Part shown: positions 22,790 through 35,000 of the stretch, piece by piece
Position numbering within the stretch: the stretch's first letter is position 1
Layout: each line of letters starts with the position of its first letter
Assembly: GCF_047663525.1 (NCBI RefSeq)
Contig: NC_092601.1
Coordinates: forward strand, 16,205,501 to 16,269,500
From: Anas platyrhynchos
Lineage: Eukaryota > Chordata > Aves > Anseriformes > Anatidae
DNA: 64,000 nucleotides
Reading direction: 5' to 3'
Program-made: the position numbers and the translations under genes
Notes under the pieces: generated by a model
Databases searched by the model: none
What the model saw: only the letters and a program-made list of their open reading frames with translations
Told to the model about the DNA's origin: nothing

Positions 22790-22837
22790 ATGGGGAGGCC
22801 GCGGGTGCTCAGCGGGGGCCGGGGCCGCCGGGGCTGA
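22790..22837 (+). CDS. Upstream open reading frame in the WIPI2 leader (15 codons)
   Basis: ATG at 22790 has G at -3 and G at +4, a strong start context. It runs 15 codons (M-G-R-P-R-V-L-S, then G/R-rich) to TGA at 22835-22837, 145 bases before the WIPI2 ATG. It matters only if transcription starts upstream of 22790. Its peptide is probably not functional in itself; the role would be translational control. Confidence 0.35.
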   Translation: MGRPRVLSGGRGRRG

Positions 22838-22982
22838 GGCGAGAAGAGGCCTGAGGCAGGTCCGGACCGGTCCTTGGTGCAAGGGAGGAGGGCTCCTCCC
22901 TGCCCGGCCCGGCCCCTAGTAGCCCACCGTCTTCCCTCACGCCCCCGCCGGCCGGGGGCGGTGAGGCCTGTGGCGTCCCGTC

Positions 22983-23056
22983 ATGAACTTGGCCGGTCAG
23001 AGCGGCGAGGCCGGCAGCGGGCACCTGCTGTTTGCTAATTTCAACCAGGATAACAC
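22983..23056 (+). CDS. WIPI2: WIPI2 coding exon 1
   Basis: It encodes residues 1-24 plus two bases of codon 25. The donor is CAC/GTACGG, GT but otherwise far from consensus. Confidence 0.95.
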
Positions 23057-26000
23057 GTACGGGGCGGTGGGATGAGGGTGGGGGGTTTTAAGGGGGGTGT
23101 TAGGGGTGGGGGTGCTGAGGGGGGGGGGGGGCGGGGGGTGGAGCAGGCCCTGAGGGGGGGCTTTAGGGTGGGAGAGGTGCTGGGGGGGGGGGTCTTGAGG
23201 GGGTTCTTTAGGGGGTGAGGGGGGTCTGAGGGGGTAGGCTTTTAGGGGGTGGGGCAGGCTCTGGGAGGGGGGCGTTTAGGGTGGGGATTATTGGGGTGGG
23301 GGAGGCCCTGAGGAGGGGGTCATTGGGGCTGGGGAGGCTCTGAGGGAGGAGGGAAGGTCCTGGAGGGGAAGGTGCTGATGGGGATTCTTTAGGGGGTGAG
23401 GGAGGTTTGACAGAGAAGGTCTTTAGGGGATAGGGCAGGTCCTTGGTGGGGAGTCTTTAGGGCGGGGGGTCCTTGGGGTGAGGGAGGGCCTGGGGAGGGG
23501 GGAAGGCCCTGGAGGGGGAGGCCCTGATGGGGATTCTTTAGGGGGCGAGGAAGGTCTGACGGGGTAGGTCTTCAGGGTTTGGGGCAGGCCCTGTTAGGGG
23601 GGTCTTTAGGGTGGGGGAGGCCTGAGCAGGGGGTTCTTTAGGGTGCAGGATCTTTAGGGCAGGGAAGGCCCTAATGATGGGGCCTTTAGGACAGGAGAGG
23701 CCCTGAGGAGCTGGACATTTCTCACACACACCACTACCACCAGCACCCCCTGCTGCTTCCACCCCATCCCACTGCAAATGCTCCCCTCACAGCATCTGCC
23801 CGAGCTGCCCCGTTGTGGGGCTGGGTTTGCTTTGTGGCTGCAGGAGGGGGTAGGAAGCATCACACGTGCCCCCACTTCTGTGTCCCCAGGGTTGTGTGTG
23901 GAGCTGCAGGGTGTGAGGCTACGCTTGCAGGGACGTGTAGCTGAGAGTGAAGGCACTGCTCGAGCTGGGCTTGCTGCACTGTGCCTTCTCTTTCATCCTG
24001 GTTGTTGCCCAGGGGAGCTCAGCCTTGCTCTCTAGCACTTCAGGAGCGATAGGGAGGGTGCTTTGTGCTTAGTGCTGATGCCCAGCCTGTAGGAGAGACC
24101 CAGGTCTCCTAGGAGCTACCAGATATAGTCCCAAAGCTCACTGGTGCTGTCTTTTCATACAGCCCTTGTCTTTTCACCTGCCTTCTCTGGTGAAGCAGCA
24201 TGCCTTAGGTGTAAAGGTATTTTTATGAGCTCGTTCTTCTTTTGGGTTTTCATTTTGAAAGAGGTCTTTCTCATATGGTCCTTGAGCTTGCGTTTAGCTT
24301 CCGTAATTGGTTTCAATCTACAAAGGATCGGATTGTTCATGCTACACATCCTGCTGTTACTTGACAGTCGCAGTACGTTTGGATCAGAGCATAATAATTC
24401 ATCTGTGGGGTATTGAAGAGCAATGCTTTCCGTTTCAAGAACTGCTGGTGGTTGGAAGCAGAGCACTGGAGAAGGATTTGGCTGTTTTAAATATCAGTGA
24501 GATGAAACCAGTGGGAAGGAACCAAAAGAACTTGTGAAAGGAGGAGTTTTATTTTAGGAAGTGAGTAAGAGGAAATGATCTCAGGTTGGCATCACTGAAT
24601 GTAATCCACATGTGCTGTGGTGACTTTTAAACAACTTGTTTGTTAGTCTTACAAGCAGTACCTTGCCCTTGTGAAAGCTTTGGCTCTCTTCATCGTGGAT
24701 TGTAGCGAGTGGGGATGTTGAAGGCCAGAAGACTGGAGCAGGGTCACACCAAGGAGGGAAATACCCTGCTTTTGTGGGTTGTGTTGGAGATTCTGGGGTG
24801 GAGCTGAGCAACTGGAGCTGGATAGACCTGAGGCAGGAGACTTTAATGTATGATAAGTGACAAGGTAGAGGGAGAGAGTCTTCTGTGCATTTGTAAGTAA
24901 CTCATTACCAGTTCAGTGTGTTGATTCAAAGACTTCTCCAACTATTCTTCGTGTTTTTCATCGAGTACCACGCACAGCTCGCTGTCATTCCACGTATGAA
25001 GCGTGCCCATGCTGTGTTCAGATACCATCCATTTTTTACCCATTACCAGATAAAACCAAGTCATCACACCTGGCAAATCTGTCACCTGTTTCTGCTGTGA
25101 TTTATAGAGGTCATTATAGAAGTTCTTGAGGTTCACTGTGCTGTCCCGCGTGGTGTTCTAAAAGCTTCACCACTTCTTCCTTAAAGCAACTGCCTGGTTT
25201 TGGTTGCACCTTACCTTTGGTGAGAGCTGTATGTATTTACGGGTCACTGAGTTGTGACAAAAAATATACATTTCTTCTGAACAAAACAGTGCCAGGCTTG
25301 CCTTCAGACCAGACCTGAGACTGAAATAAAATAAAAGTAAATGTAATATAAATTTATCTAGGCCTTCCTTAACTTGTACACCTTGAAACATTTCTCTGTG
25401 TGATTTATTTTTAATTTTGAGTTAGGAAGATGGGGAAGGACAAGGGAGTAATAATTTCCTTCTTTTCTAAACCTCAATTGTGTAACTTTGTTATTTTTCC
25501 CATGTCCTTTTCAAAAATACCTGAAAGTATTACTCAGTTTCTGTGCTATAGCCAATTTGGTTTTGGTATTCAGCATTCGAATGTCGATTGCGTGGGCAGA
25601 ACAAGCTCTGTGTGTGTCTGTGTGTTTATGCGTGTGTGTAGATAATATATGTACAACACCCTGAGATATCTGATGAGAATTTTGGTGGTGATACAATTAT
25701 CTTACATGATCCTAATCTGGCCTGTATGTCTCTGTGATTGAAAATCTTGGAGTACTAAGTCTTGTCATCCTACTGTCTTTGGGGGTTTTCAGATATCCAT
25801 TATAGAGACTATATAAATAGGAAAAGGCTCCTGTTCATATTGTTGTCTTGGAATCATGAGGAATAATGTAAAAGGCCACTTTGAAACAAAGGAGGCAGAT
25901 GGATAATGTGGAATAGGTATCCTGTCTTTCTGGTAGTGTCTCAGAAGAAATCTGGTCAAGAAAAAAGTGTAAAACTGTAAGCTTTACACATGTTAAACTA

Positions 26001-29000
26001 AAGTTTTTGATGATTTATTTATATTTTTCCACCTATGATATTTCCTAATTTCTCGTTTGAATAGCGAAACAAGCGGTCAGCTGCCTGGGTTTATTATCAT
26101 GCTATTATCAGTATCTAGAAGGTCACTCTTTACTGGGTGAGAAGAGCTGAAAAGAACTAACTGGGAATTAACTACTTTCCCATGCTGGGCCTCAGAAAGC
26201 TGACTTAGTTTAAATTTGTATTCCAAGTAAAAGAAGTCCTTTTTGAGCCGGGCAAGGTGAGCAACTGCACGCTGTTTCGGTCAGCACGTGCAAGGCAAGC
26301 TTTGTTTACATCTCACCAGCCAGCAGGGCTCACATCACGTTTTAAGGTGTGTTCCAGCAATTAGAAAACTTGCTGACAGACAGAACTGGACAAAAATAAC
26401 AGGGGTGCGTTGTTATTTCAGTAAAGCTTTTACCTCCAGCAAGGTGCCAGCTCCACGCCTGCTCAGATCCGCCTGGCTTACCTAGACAGCAGAGCCAGTT
26501 GCTGTGCATCAGAAAAAAAGATCGTAGTTCTTGCTGGTAAGAATAGGTGTCAGCCTAATCTTTTCTGGGCTTAATGGAGGATTTGATAATTAATTACTGC
26601 CTCATGTAGGAAGGAGGTGAGCTTAGGGATGGGTTTTACTCCCGAAATTGGCTTGCTGGTACTTAAAAGAATATTGCCAACAGGAAAGTTGCTGTAGCTT
26701 TTCAGTCACCAGGAATTGCAACAACTGGGAAATGTTTTATCTTGCTTTTAGCTTTCTATTTTTTCCTGCTTAAGCTCTTTTTCATGTTCATTCATAGGTG
26801 CTCTGTGTAGTGACATTGTCTCGTGGCATAGTATCTGTTACTACAAGGGTTGTCGTGCCTCTTTACTCCGTGTTGCCTTCAGCTTTATTTACTTGAGGGT
26901 TTTGAATTATTGGCTGGGACTGGAACTCTGCCTGAAAACACTCCACCTCTAAAGCAGAAGCGGCCGGTTTGTGGGTTCTCCTTGATAGAATACGTTTTCA
27001 TTAAGTAAAAACACGGAGAAGGTCACTTCCAGCCGATGTTAGCGTGCTCCTTTTGGGCCTTATGCTTCTCCCTGTGAATCAGTCATTGCACAACTTGGCC
27101 TGACGGGCACTCGGAGAGGCAGAAGCTCCAGCTCACAGATAAAAATGAAGCAACTGGTTGGGAGTCAGGAGTCCTAGCAGAACCGGGCAGTAGGAGGGAG
27201 TCGGTGACCTTGGTGCTAGGTATGTTTCAGCGGTTGCAAATCTTTAATGATAGATATTTGGTAAGAGTGCTGCTTCAGTTTGAGTGCTCTTCATGTTACT
27301 TCTGGGAGAACTATTATGTTACACAGCTCCTTTATGCTCTTTAAAGCTTACATGTGTCTGTGAGGTGAGCTTAAGTTTTTGTAAGTGTATCTGTGTCCAG
27401 CCTCATGAGAAGTGGCAAGCTTTTTAACCAAAACATAACATGAAGATTTCAAAGTTTACTGTCACTGTTAAAATTGGTGGTACTGTCTTTACGTTGTTAC
27501 ACAAACATTCCCAGAGAAATGCTCTTGGAAAAAAATAAAAATATTAACTTAAATGGTCTTCAGGTTCTATTTACACACACACAAAAAAAGTGACATAATG
27601 CAATCAACAGATTTCAGAGAAGCTTTAATCACCTTTTTAAAAGAAAGTAACCAAGAAACAGCACTCAGAAACAAAATAGTCACTATAGTTTTGAAAACAG
27701 ACTACTCACAAAAGGACAAAACAAATCCTTGTGCTTGGGTTCCTAATGAAAACATTGATAAGCCTCATTTCCAAGGTCAGCATTAATCTCTGCTTCCATT
27801 TATGTATGGAGTTACATGGGACAAGTATCGGTCCATATGTCTGTTCCTGCTGATTAAATGCTGCCCCCCCTTTTTTTGCCTGACTAAATCTATTTAATTC
27901 TGTGTTCTAAGCAAACATTCTTAGTTCTAAAGATATATAGCATGCTTCTTGTTGCGGAATTTTTATTATAAGTGCCATGTGATATTTGTATTAAAAGTGT
28001 CTTCATTTTTATCTTTGAACCACTTGTGGTGAGAGGACCAAGGGTTGGGCACTCAGCATTCACTTCTCTGCTTTTATTTCTCCTAGGTTCAGGTGTCATT
28101 CATTTGTGGTCCTTGAGGACAGCAGAGAGCTTTATTCTGAGGAGACTTTAAACAGAGAAGGAAGGAGAGAGAGAGAAAGATCACGTAGCTCTTGTGTTCA
28201 GGAAAGATAGCTGAGAGAAGCAATCGCTTGTCATGTTGCTTGCTGTTGTTGCAGTGGGAATATCAGCAGAGGTGGGCTTGCCTAATGGTTCTGGCTGAGA
28301 GAGGCTGTTGTGCAGTGTGAGTGTGGACAAACGTGTTCTGAAAGTAGTGATGTTTGCTTGGAGTATGAATTTTCTGTTATCCCAGCCTACTGCTCTATGT
28401 TAAGTAATGGGCTAGTGAGGTTTCCTTTTGCTGTAGCAGCAAATCTGTGGGATTATTTTTTATAATTTAAGAGCAATGGGAAAAGCTGTAGGTTTTCAGT
28501 GTTCCTTATAAATCTGTTGGAATGTGTGGGCTTCTGTGTTTACCTCCTATCCCAAATACTGATGTTCTTGACCTCTCTGTTGGGACATACCTATAAGATG
28601 TTACAGCTTTGATTCCAGCAGCCATTTGAGAGGCAAAAGTTAAGTAAGCTCCTCCAGTAATTCTGTCCTTATGTCATTTCATTGTTTATTGTTTTATTAT
28701 TCTTTTCCCCCTCTCCATCGTAAGCCTTTGTTCACCAAAGGCTTCTTCCTTATAGAAATTTACATTGGATTTGAAATGAGTTGGAACATTAGTATAATGA
28801 GACAGCATCAGAATGAAAGTAGGTTTAATTAACCAGTTATTTAAAATAGCAATAACTTCTGGAGTCATGTTTGTACTGCAGCTGCAATTGATTTTAATCT
28901 TTGAGACTTGCCCTTAGTAGAATCATTCTGATTAACGTAGAATCTTTCTGATTAATAATTAAAGTCCTCTATGATATGGAAAGGGGAAAACTGGTTTTCT

Positions 29001-32000
29001 TTCTTCTGTATGTATATTAAAGAAGCGAAAGAGAACCTGTACCACTTTCTAACCCATCTGAAAAAACTTGTTCTAAAATAGCTGGAGAGATGGAACCAGC
29101 TGATTTCCCACTCTAGGTGAGTGCACTTAGAGAGAATGTCAGCTCCTTGAAATGAATGTGTGAAACATCTCAAAGCACTGGTTGCCTGATGAGGTTAGTT
29201 TTAATTATTTATGACAGCTGCTCTTGAAAATGCTTTCAAGATTTATGTAATCTTGGATCAGACAACAGTATTATCTTTGAAAAAAGCGAGTAAACACGGT
29301 TTCATAAATCACAGCTATATTGGTAATTTTGTACTGAGTAGAAAACCTTGATGACGAAATGGCTCAAAGTCTACAAATCAGGCTTGTAATAGAGGCTACA
29401 CGTAATAGGCTAAAAAATACCGGTGTGGCATAATGTTAGAAGAAAAAAGGCAATTTTTTTTTTGGATATTGATTTTATTTTCAATTTCAGTCTCTCCTCA
29501 GCTTCTGAAAATTGGTGATAATAAAGCAGAACACCCGCACTGTAAAAGGAGATTCTGATAAACTACAGTATCTTCTTGTTGGCCACTGTCCATTTGAGCA
29601 CTAGCTGAATGGCTTATTGATCATTTTTCTTCCCATATGGCTGCACATTTTTAGGAGGTGAGGTAATTTTGCCTAGATACTTGTTTTGTGGGATTTGGTC
29701 ATTTAGATAGCTATTGAGTGTCTTAAGGGCTTAAGTGTAATATTGGTGTGAGGGAAGATGGGGGATTTAAATCATTATGATTACACCAGTATAACTTAGC
29801 TGAGTGGATTCTCTTACTACGTATAAAAGGCCCTTTTTTCCCAATAGTTTCATAAGAAGTAATTTGAGAGTGCCTTAAAGAAAGGAAAGGGGGGAGGGAT
29901 AAAAAGCCCTCCAAAAGAATGCTGTTCTAGAAGGAAAATGGTTGGTCTTGTAGTTATGCTTGTGTATTGAAACAGGTTTAATTATGCTGACACAAACTGA
30001 AACTTTGCTGTTTAAACAGATGTTTTGTGACTTCACCATCACCTTGATCCAGAAAGAAATGATAAAAAGCAGTTGCCATGGATGGAAAGATCTGTTCTGT
30101 GCCTTCATTCTTTAGGCTTTTACTCAGTCTAATGATTTAAATGGAGTGTAGGTAGTCAGTAGGACGAGAAAAATGGGCTTCTTGGTTTCAGTGATACTGT
30201 CACTAACTCAGTGATGCAGCATTATTTGGTGTTTAAAGCTATAAATACAGTGCAGGAATCAACTTGGTAGCTGTTTTAATATATTTTCAGGCAATCTGGA
30301 ATTCTGCACAAGGAATCCATACTATGCCTTTTGTAGATTGTTTATATTGCAAGGAGTCTTGTGACACCATTTATTTTTAACTCAGATGAGTGCTTGTTTA
30401 CCTCTGAAGTGACAGTTCTAATGTCATTCTGTGTTAAACTTTCTTTTGAGGGAAACAATAGATGAGCTAAGAAAAGCAGATGCATAACTTTTTTTTTTTG
30501 AATTGCATTTTCATGTTTTTACAGTTTGGATTTTCATTAAGTTATACAAAAGTAGTTGAGAAAAACAATGCAGTGTCTTCAGCAACTAATCAGATACAGC
30601 CTGCAGAACGTACCAATTTTGCCTGAATAAATTTATTTTACTATATGTAATACTAAACGTATTACAAGGGTGACTTAGAGGAGCAGCAACAAAATTTGGT
30701 TTTATCATAGCTGTGCTATCTCTAAGCCTAATATCTTTTTTCCCCTGTTGTGATTATTGCATCTGGAGAAGCTTATTTCTCTTGCCTAGATGGTGCATCT
30801 TTTAATTTGAGGGTTTAAATCTTCGTAAGTATAATTTCTTAACCAGACTGTTCCAGTTTATGTGGTTTTGTTTGTTTTGTTTTTTATTTCACTAGCAGAG
30901 AACATTATACCATCATGCAGAAGTTGATTTTATAACTTGGGATCTTAATTTTGGAGGATAAGACATTTTAGGAACAATTTTTAATCTTCTAGGGACCTTG
31001 AAGTCTAAAATGGGCTCACTTCGGAGCCGTAAGAAAAAATACATGAAGAGCAAGAAATCGGTGGATCTGTGTTGTAAATGCAGGACTAATTATTAGTGCA
31101 TCTGAAATGTGAAGCATCTTGATGGGCTGGGGACAGTTTGGCATAGTGATGGGCAGGACTGCGTCTGAGTGTTTTATTGAATCGCCACAGTTTGGCATAT
31201 TGAAATGCAACTTGCAGGAAATTAATCAGTTTATTTCCATATGTCATGACAGTAAAAAATATATATATATATATGAACTGTAAACATAGTGACACACTTC
31301 TGTATAACTGTATTTACAGCTGATTTTCTTCTTCTATGTCATAAAATCATCCTTCACGTGGAGAGGGGAAAATAACGTGCCATTGACCACTGCTTTGGTG
31401 TTTAAAGAGCTGCAAGATGAGCCTAAAGTTTTTTTTTAGCAAAAAATTTAAGACCTGTCTTTGACTGGAAAAGCAATTGGTCTATGAGCTAAGTGTGAAA
31501 ATTGAGTAATGGTGGAAAGAAGAGCTCGTAGCCTTTTTTTTTTTTTAACATTCTATTGTTAAAATCTGTTTAACATCAGCGACTAGCGTTTCTGAAAGAG
31601 CCTCTGATTAAAGATTCAGCATGAGTATTTGTACGACTGAGACGTAACAATGTTCTGCAGAGATGCTAGAATAGCATCAAGTAAAACCGGAGAAAATTAG
31701 AGCTGGCAGTATTTAATTCCTTTTTTTTATATGAGAACTCTCTTGGGGTGGTTGATGAAGGTTACAGTATAAAGTGCAAAAAATCCCCAGACAGTCTCAC
31801 TTGAAAAGGTCTTGCAGGTCACCTCTCATGGTGAGGCAATGATGTAATTGGTTTGCGTTGCAATATTCAAGTCCTCTTCCCTCCACACTAAAGCTTTCAG
31901 TTTGCAGGGAATTGTGTAGAGAAATCACTGGTAAGAGCTGGGCAGTAGGCTGTAAGCTGTGGGCTGTAATGTCATCAAATGTGAAGTAGGATTCCACACC

Positions 32001-35000
32001 TGGGGTAATTCTGAAGCTATTTGGCCTCTTCAGAGTTCAGGAAATTATCTGTCTGGTGCTTTTTAATCACTTTCTTACTGAGCTAACCTAGCTGGAGGTG
32101 TAGAAGAGGGTAAGAATCTGTCCAAGGGTAATTCACAGCTGATGTAGTTTATGTTCCTGACGGACTTGTTTCTTTTACAGATCCCTTGCGGTTGGCAGTA
32201 AATCAGGCTACAAATTCTTCTCTCTCTCTTCTGTGGACAAATTAGAGCAGATCTATGAATGCAGTGAGTATCTTCTTTTTTTCTTTTTTATTCCCTTGGT
32301 TGACTTCAGGAAGAGATGACGTTTCATTTTTTTCATGGATTGTTAAAGTCACATGAGAAGATCCTTAAGCGTATGATGAAATAACAAACACGAAACAATT
32401 GCTGCTAGCAGGGCAAAACATTGCCAGTGTTATATATTTAAATTTAGCTGGTGTCCTGTGAAAATTGGTAATAGCCAAGAGAAAAACTCTTTGCTTTTCT
32501 GATTTTTATGACCAGTAGTAAGGTTACATAGCATCTGGGTATAAAAAAATCTGCCTGTGCAGGTGGCTTTTGGGTCTTTATACTGGCTGTTGGGGCAGGC
32601 AACCACTAATACACTTTTATCAAAAAAAAAAAAAAGCTTTATTTTTTTTAAATCCTAATCTTTGAGCGTGATAGCAGCAACTTTACTCATCCAAAATGTT
32701 GAACTATCTAAATTCCAATAACTGATCACCATAAAGTAGGATATGAGATGCCATGGAGGGAGGCCTTGGGAAGTGGTATCCCCTGTTTTGCCAACTGTTC
32801 ATCCTCTTTTTTATTTTTTTTGAGATGACAGTGAGAATCCTGGCAATGTTATGCATGAGCATCCATACTTTGGTATAAACTTCATGTGAACAGTGCCCAT
32901 GGCTGTGGTGTCAGTGTTTATGCTAGGATCCTACTGGATCATGCCACGCAACAGAGTGGTCTTCAGACTTCATTCCCTGTGACCTGACCCTGTGGCATCT
33001 TAAATTTGAAAATGGTGTGTGACTCAGATCACCTATTATCTCTGGTGACAGCCTGTTTCTGTGTACAGTTAATGGAGAGAAGTAATTGTGGAGTTCAAAT
33101 TAGGTACCCGTGGTCAGGTTAAATTGCGTTGCAGCTCCATCTGCCTGCTTGAGTCACGGTCTGGTTGTACTGGTTAATGGGTGCCTTGAATTCCATTTGG
33201 GGCTGTTGAATTTAGGTACCTGACTTCTGTAGCATGGTAGGCACTTGGAGTATCTGGCCTGATATGACCCCCAGAGGCTCGGTGAAGATGATTCCTGTTA
33301 CGTGAGACACTGAATAAACATACTGAGGGAGGCTGAACTGAACTTCACAGAGCTGCTGCTTCTCAATAGTAATTGAAAGAAAAAGTACAAATGGGATAAA
33401 GGTTGCTCATAGGGCATACATTGAAGTGTTTGACTTTTTTTTATATGCCGCTAAATAATTTTCAGTCTGGGGCTTGCCAGCTGTGCATGTTCAAGGCTGT
33501 AACCTTGGCACAGGGCTGGAGGGTGTCCTGTGTTCTGGGTACCTCCGGTCAGCAAGGAAAGGTATTTTAAGGCCTCGCCATCACACATGGCCCCTCAGTT
33601 CACTTTGTAAGGGGTTCTGAAGACTTAGCATCATTTTGGGTGAGCAGTTTTAAGGACCCTTCTCTTCCATGTGGTTGGTTTACAAGTTTTCAGGTAGGTG
33701 ACTGAAGTAAGCTATAAAATATACTCTAGATGTCCTGTGTTTGAAAGAGCAACTGAAAAGAATGGAAAGCCTCTTTGCTCCCATCACTGACTTTTACTGT
33801 GACTATAAATCACCAAACTCCCTGCTCAGTTGATCCATCTGTAGAAAAAAGTATTATATCAGAGGGTGCTTTAAGGCTTAATGAATGTTTATAATTTGCT
33901 TCATGTTCCCGGATTAAAAATGAAATAAAAGCACAGCTGATCGTAATCTAGCTGGTTCTAACCAGCTCTTGTCTGTGATGCTGCATGCTTGTGTTTATGA
34001 AACTGTAATCTTGTTACGTATTTGCTTGTTCTTCCCTCGCTGCCGCTGCTTAAATCAGTTTGCAGTTCTGCTCTTTGTTCTTGCTGTGTTTTCGGTCTGA
34101 GTTGCTGGTAATCCTCGCTTGCATGGCATAAAGGAGAGAATACAAACGGGGTGAAAAAGAAAACCTGATGAGCAGCATTGCTATAGAACTTAACTGGTGC
34201 TATTAAAAATATGATTAATTTAGGTCAGCTGGACATAGGGTGTGCAGTACAGCCTGGTACTTCACTCGAATGGTTGCTCATTAGGAGGTGTACATGACTT
34301 GGCAGTTGTGAAGGGATTCTTTTTATCACTCCTTCCTGTTAGGGGAAGACAAAGGAACAGGGGTGCATCCTGTATTTTTAAAGTGAATTTAATTAAAAGA
34401 TTATCACAAAGACTTTCTCTCAAAAGTGACCGTATTATAGTGTAATAAGTCTCTTTATGATGCAACTCCAGGCATGTCTCCACTTTTTAGGTGTTTTCCT
34501 TGTTGAAAACTTGGGGGGTTTTTTGGTTCTGTTTTTTTTTTTTTTTGCCTTGCCTGTAGCAGCTTAATTCTTGACAGTGCTCCTGCATGCCTTCCTTGCT
34601 GGCTAATCTGCATCGGTGCAGTGTGGGACAGCACTTCTATTTGATCTCTGCTATTGTTCCTACTCTGAAATACCAGTTCTCCTGCCTTCCTGGGAGTGAA
34701 ACAAGTCCCAGCAGCTGTCTCTTAACGTGGTTGCCCCTGAATGGGAAAAGAAGCTGAGTATTCCACCTAGCCCCCAAGGAGCGGGGAGCAATCAGACTCT
34801 GTTTTTGGGTCTTCATGTGCCGGTCTTCTCTGTCTCTTGTAAAACGATGCCATTAGTATGAAGGACTCCAAGCTTAGATGGAAAACTGATAACCTGTGCT
34901 GTAAAATGTTTGAGAGCCTTTTATGTTACTTGCCTGGTTCAAGGAGCACAGAGTTTTGCATTTAGAAGTCTGTGCGTGTGGTTATTGAAGTGGATTTTTA

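Larger units (their letters stand above)
22661..22982 (+). promoter_or_regulatory. WIPI2: WIPI2 CpG-island promoter and 5' UTR
   Basis: The sequence is dense in CpG, lacks a TATA box, and holds a perfect NRF1 palindrome GCGCATGCGC at 22725-22734 plus GC boxes near 22753-22770. This is the usual architecture of a housekeeping promoter. Transcription probably starts shortly after the NRF1 site, leaving a 5' UTR of up to about 240 bases. Confidence 0.75.
23057..32180 (+). other. WIPI2 intron 1 (9.1 kb)
   Basis: The first 650 bases are a G-rich minisatellite. From about 24.1 kb the base composition drops to AT-rich and stays so. Small microsatellites include TG-rich 25608-25641 and AT 31258-31274. 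I see no further exon or recognisable transposon in this intron. Confidence 0.6.

Noticed and set aside
23060-23712. TTTAGGG-like words as a possible interstitial telomere repeat
   Set aside because: The words are spaced irregularly inside longer G-rich units and no consecutive TTAGGG hexamers occur.
33100-33320. Possible further LINE fragment in WIPI2 intron 2
   Set aside because: A few words recall CR1, but I could not trace a continuous match of useful length.
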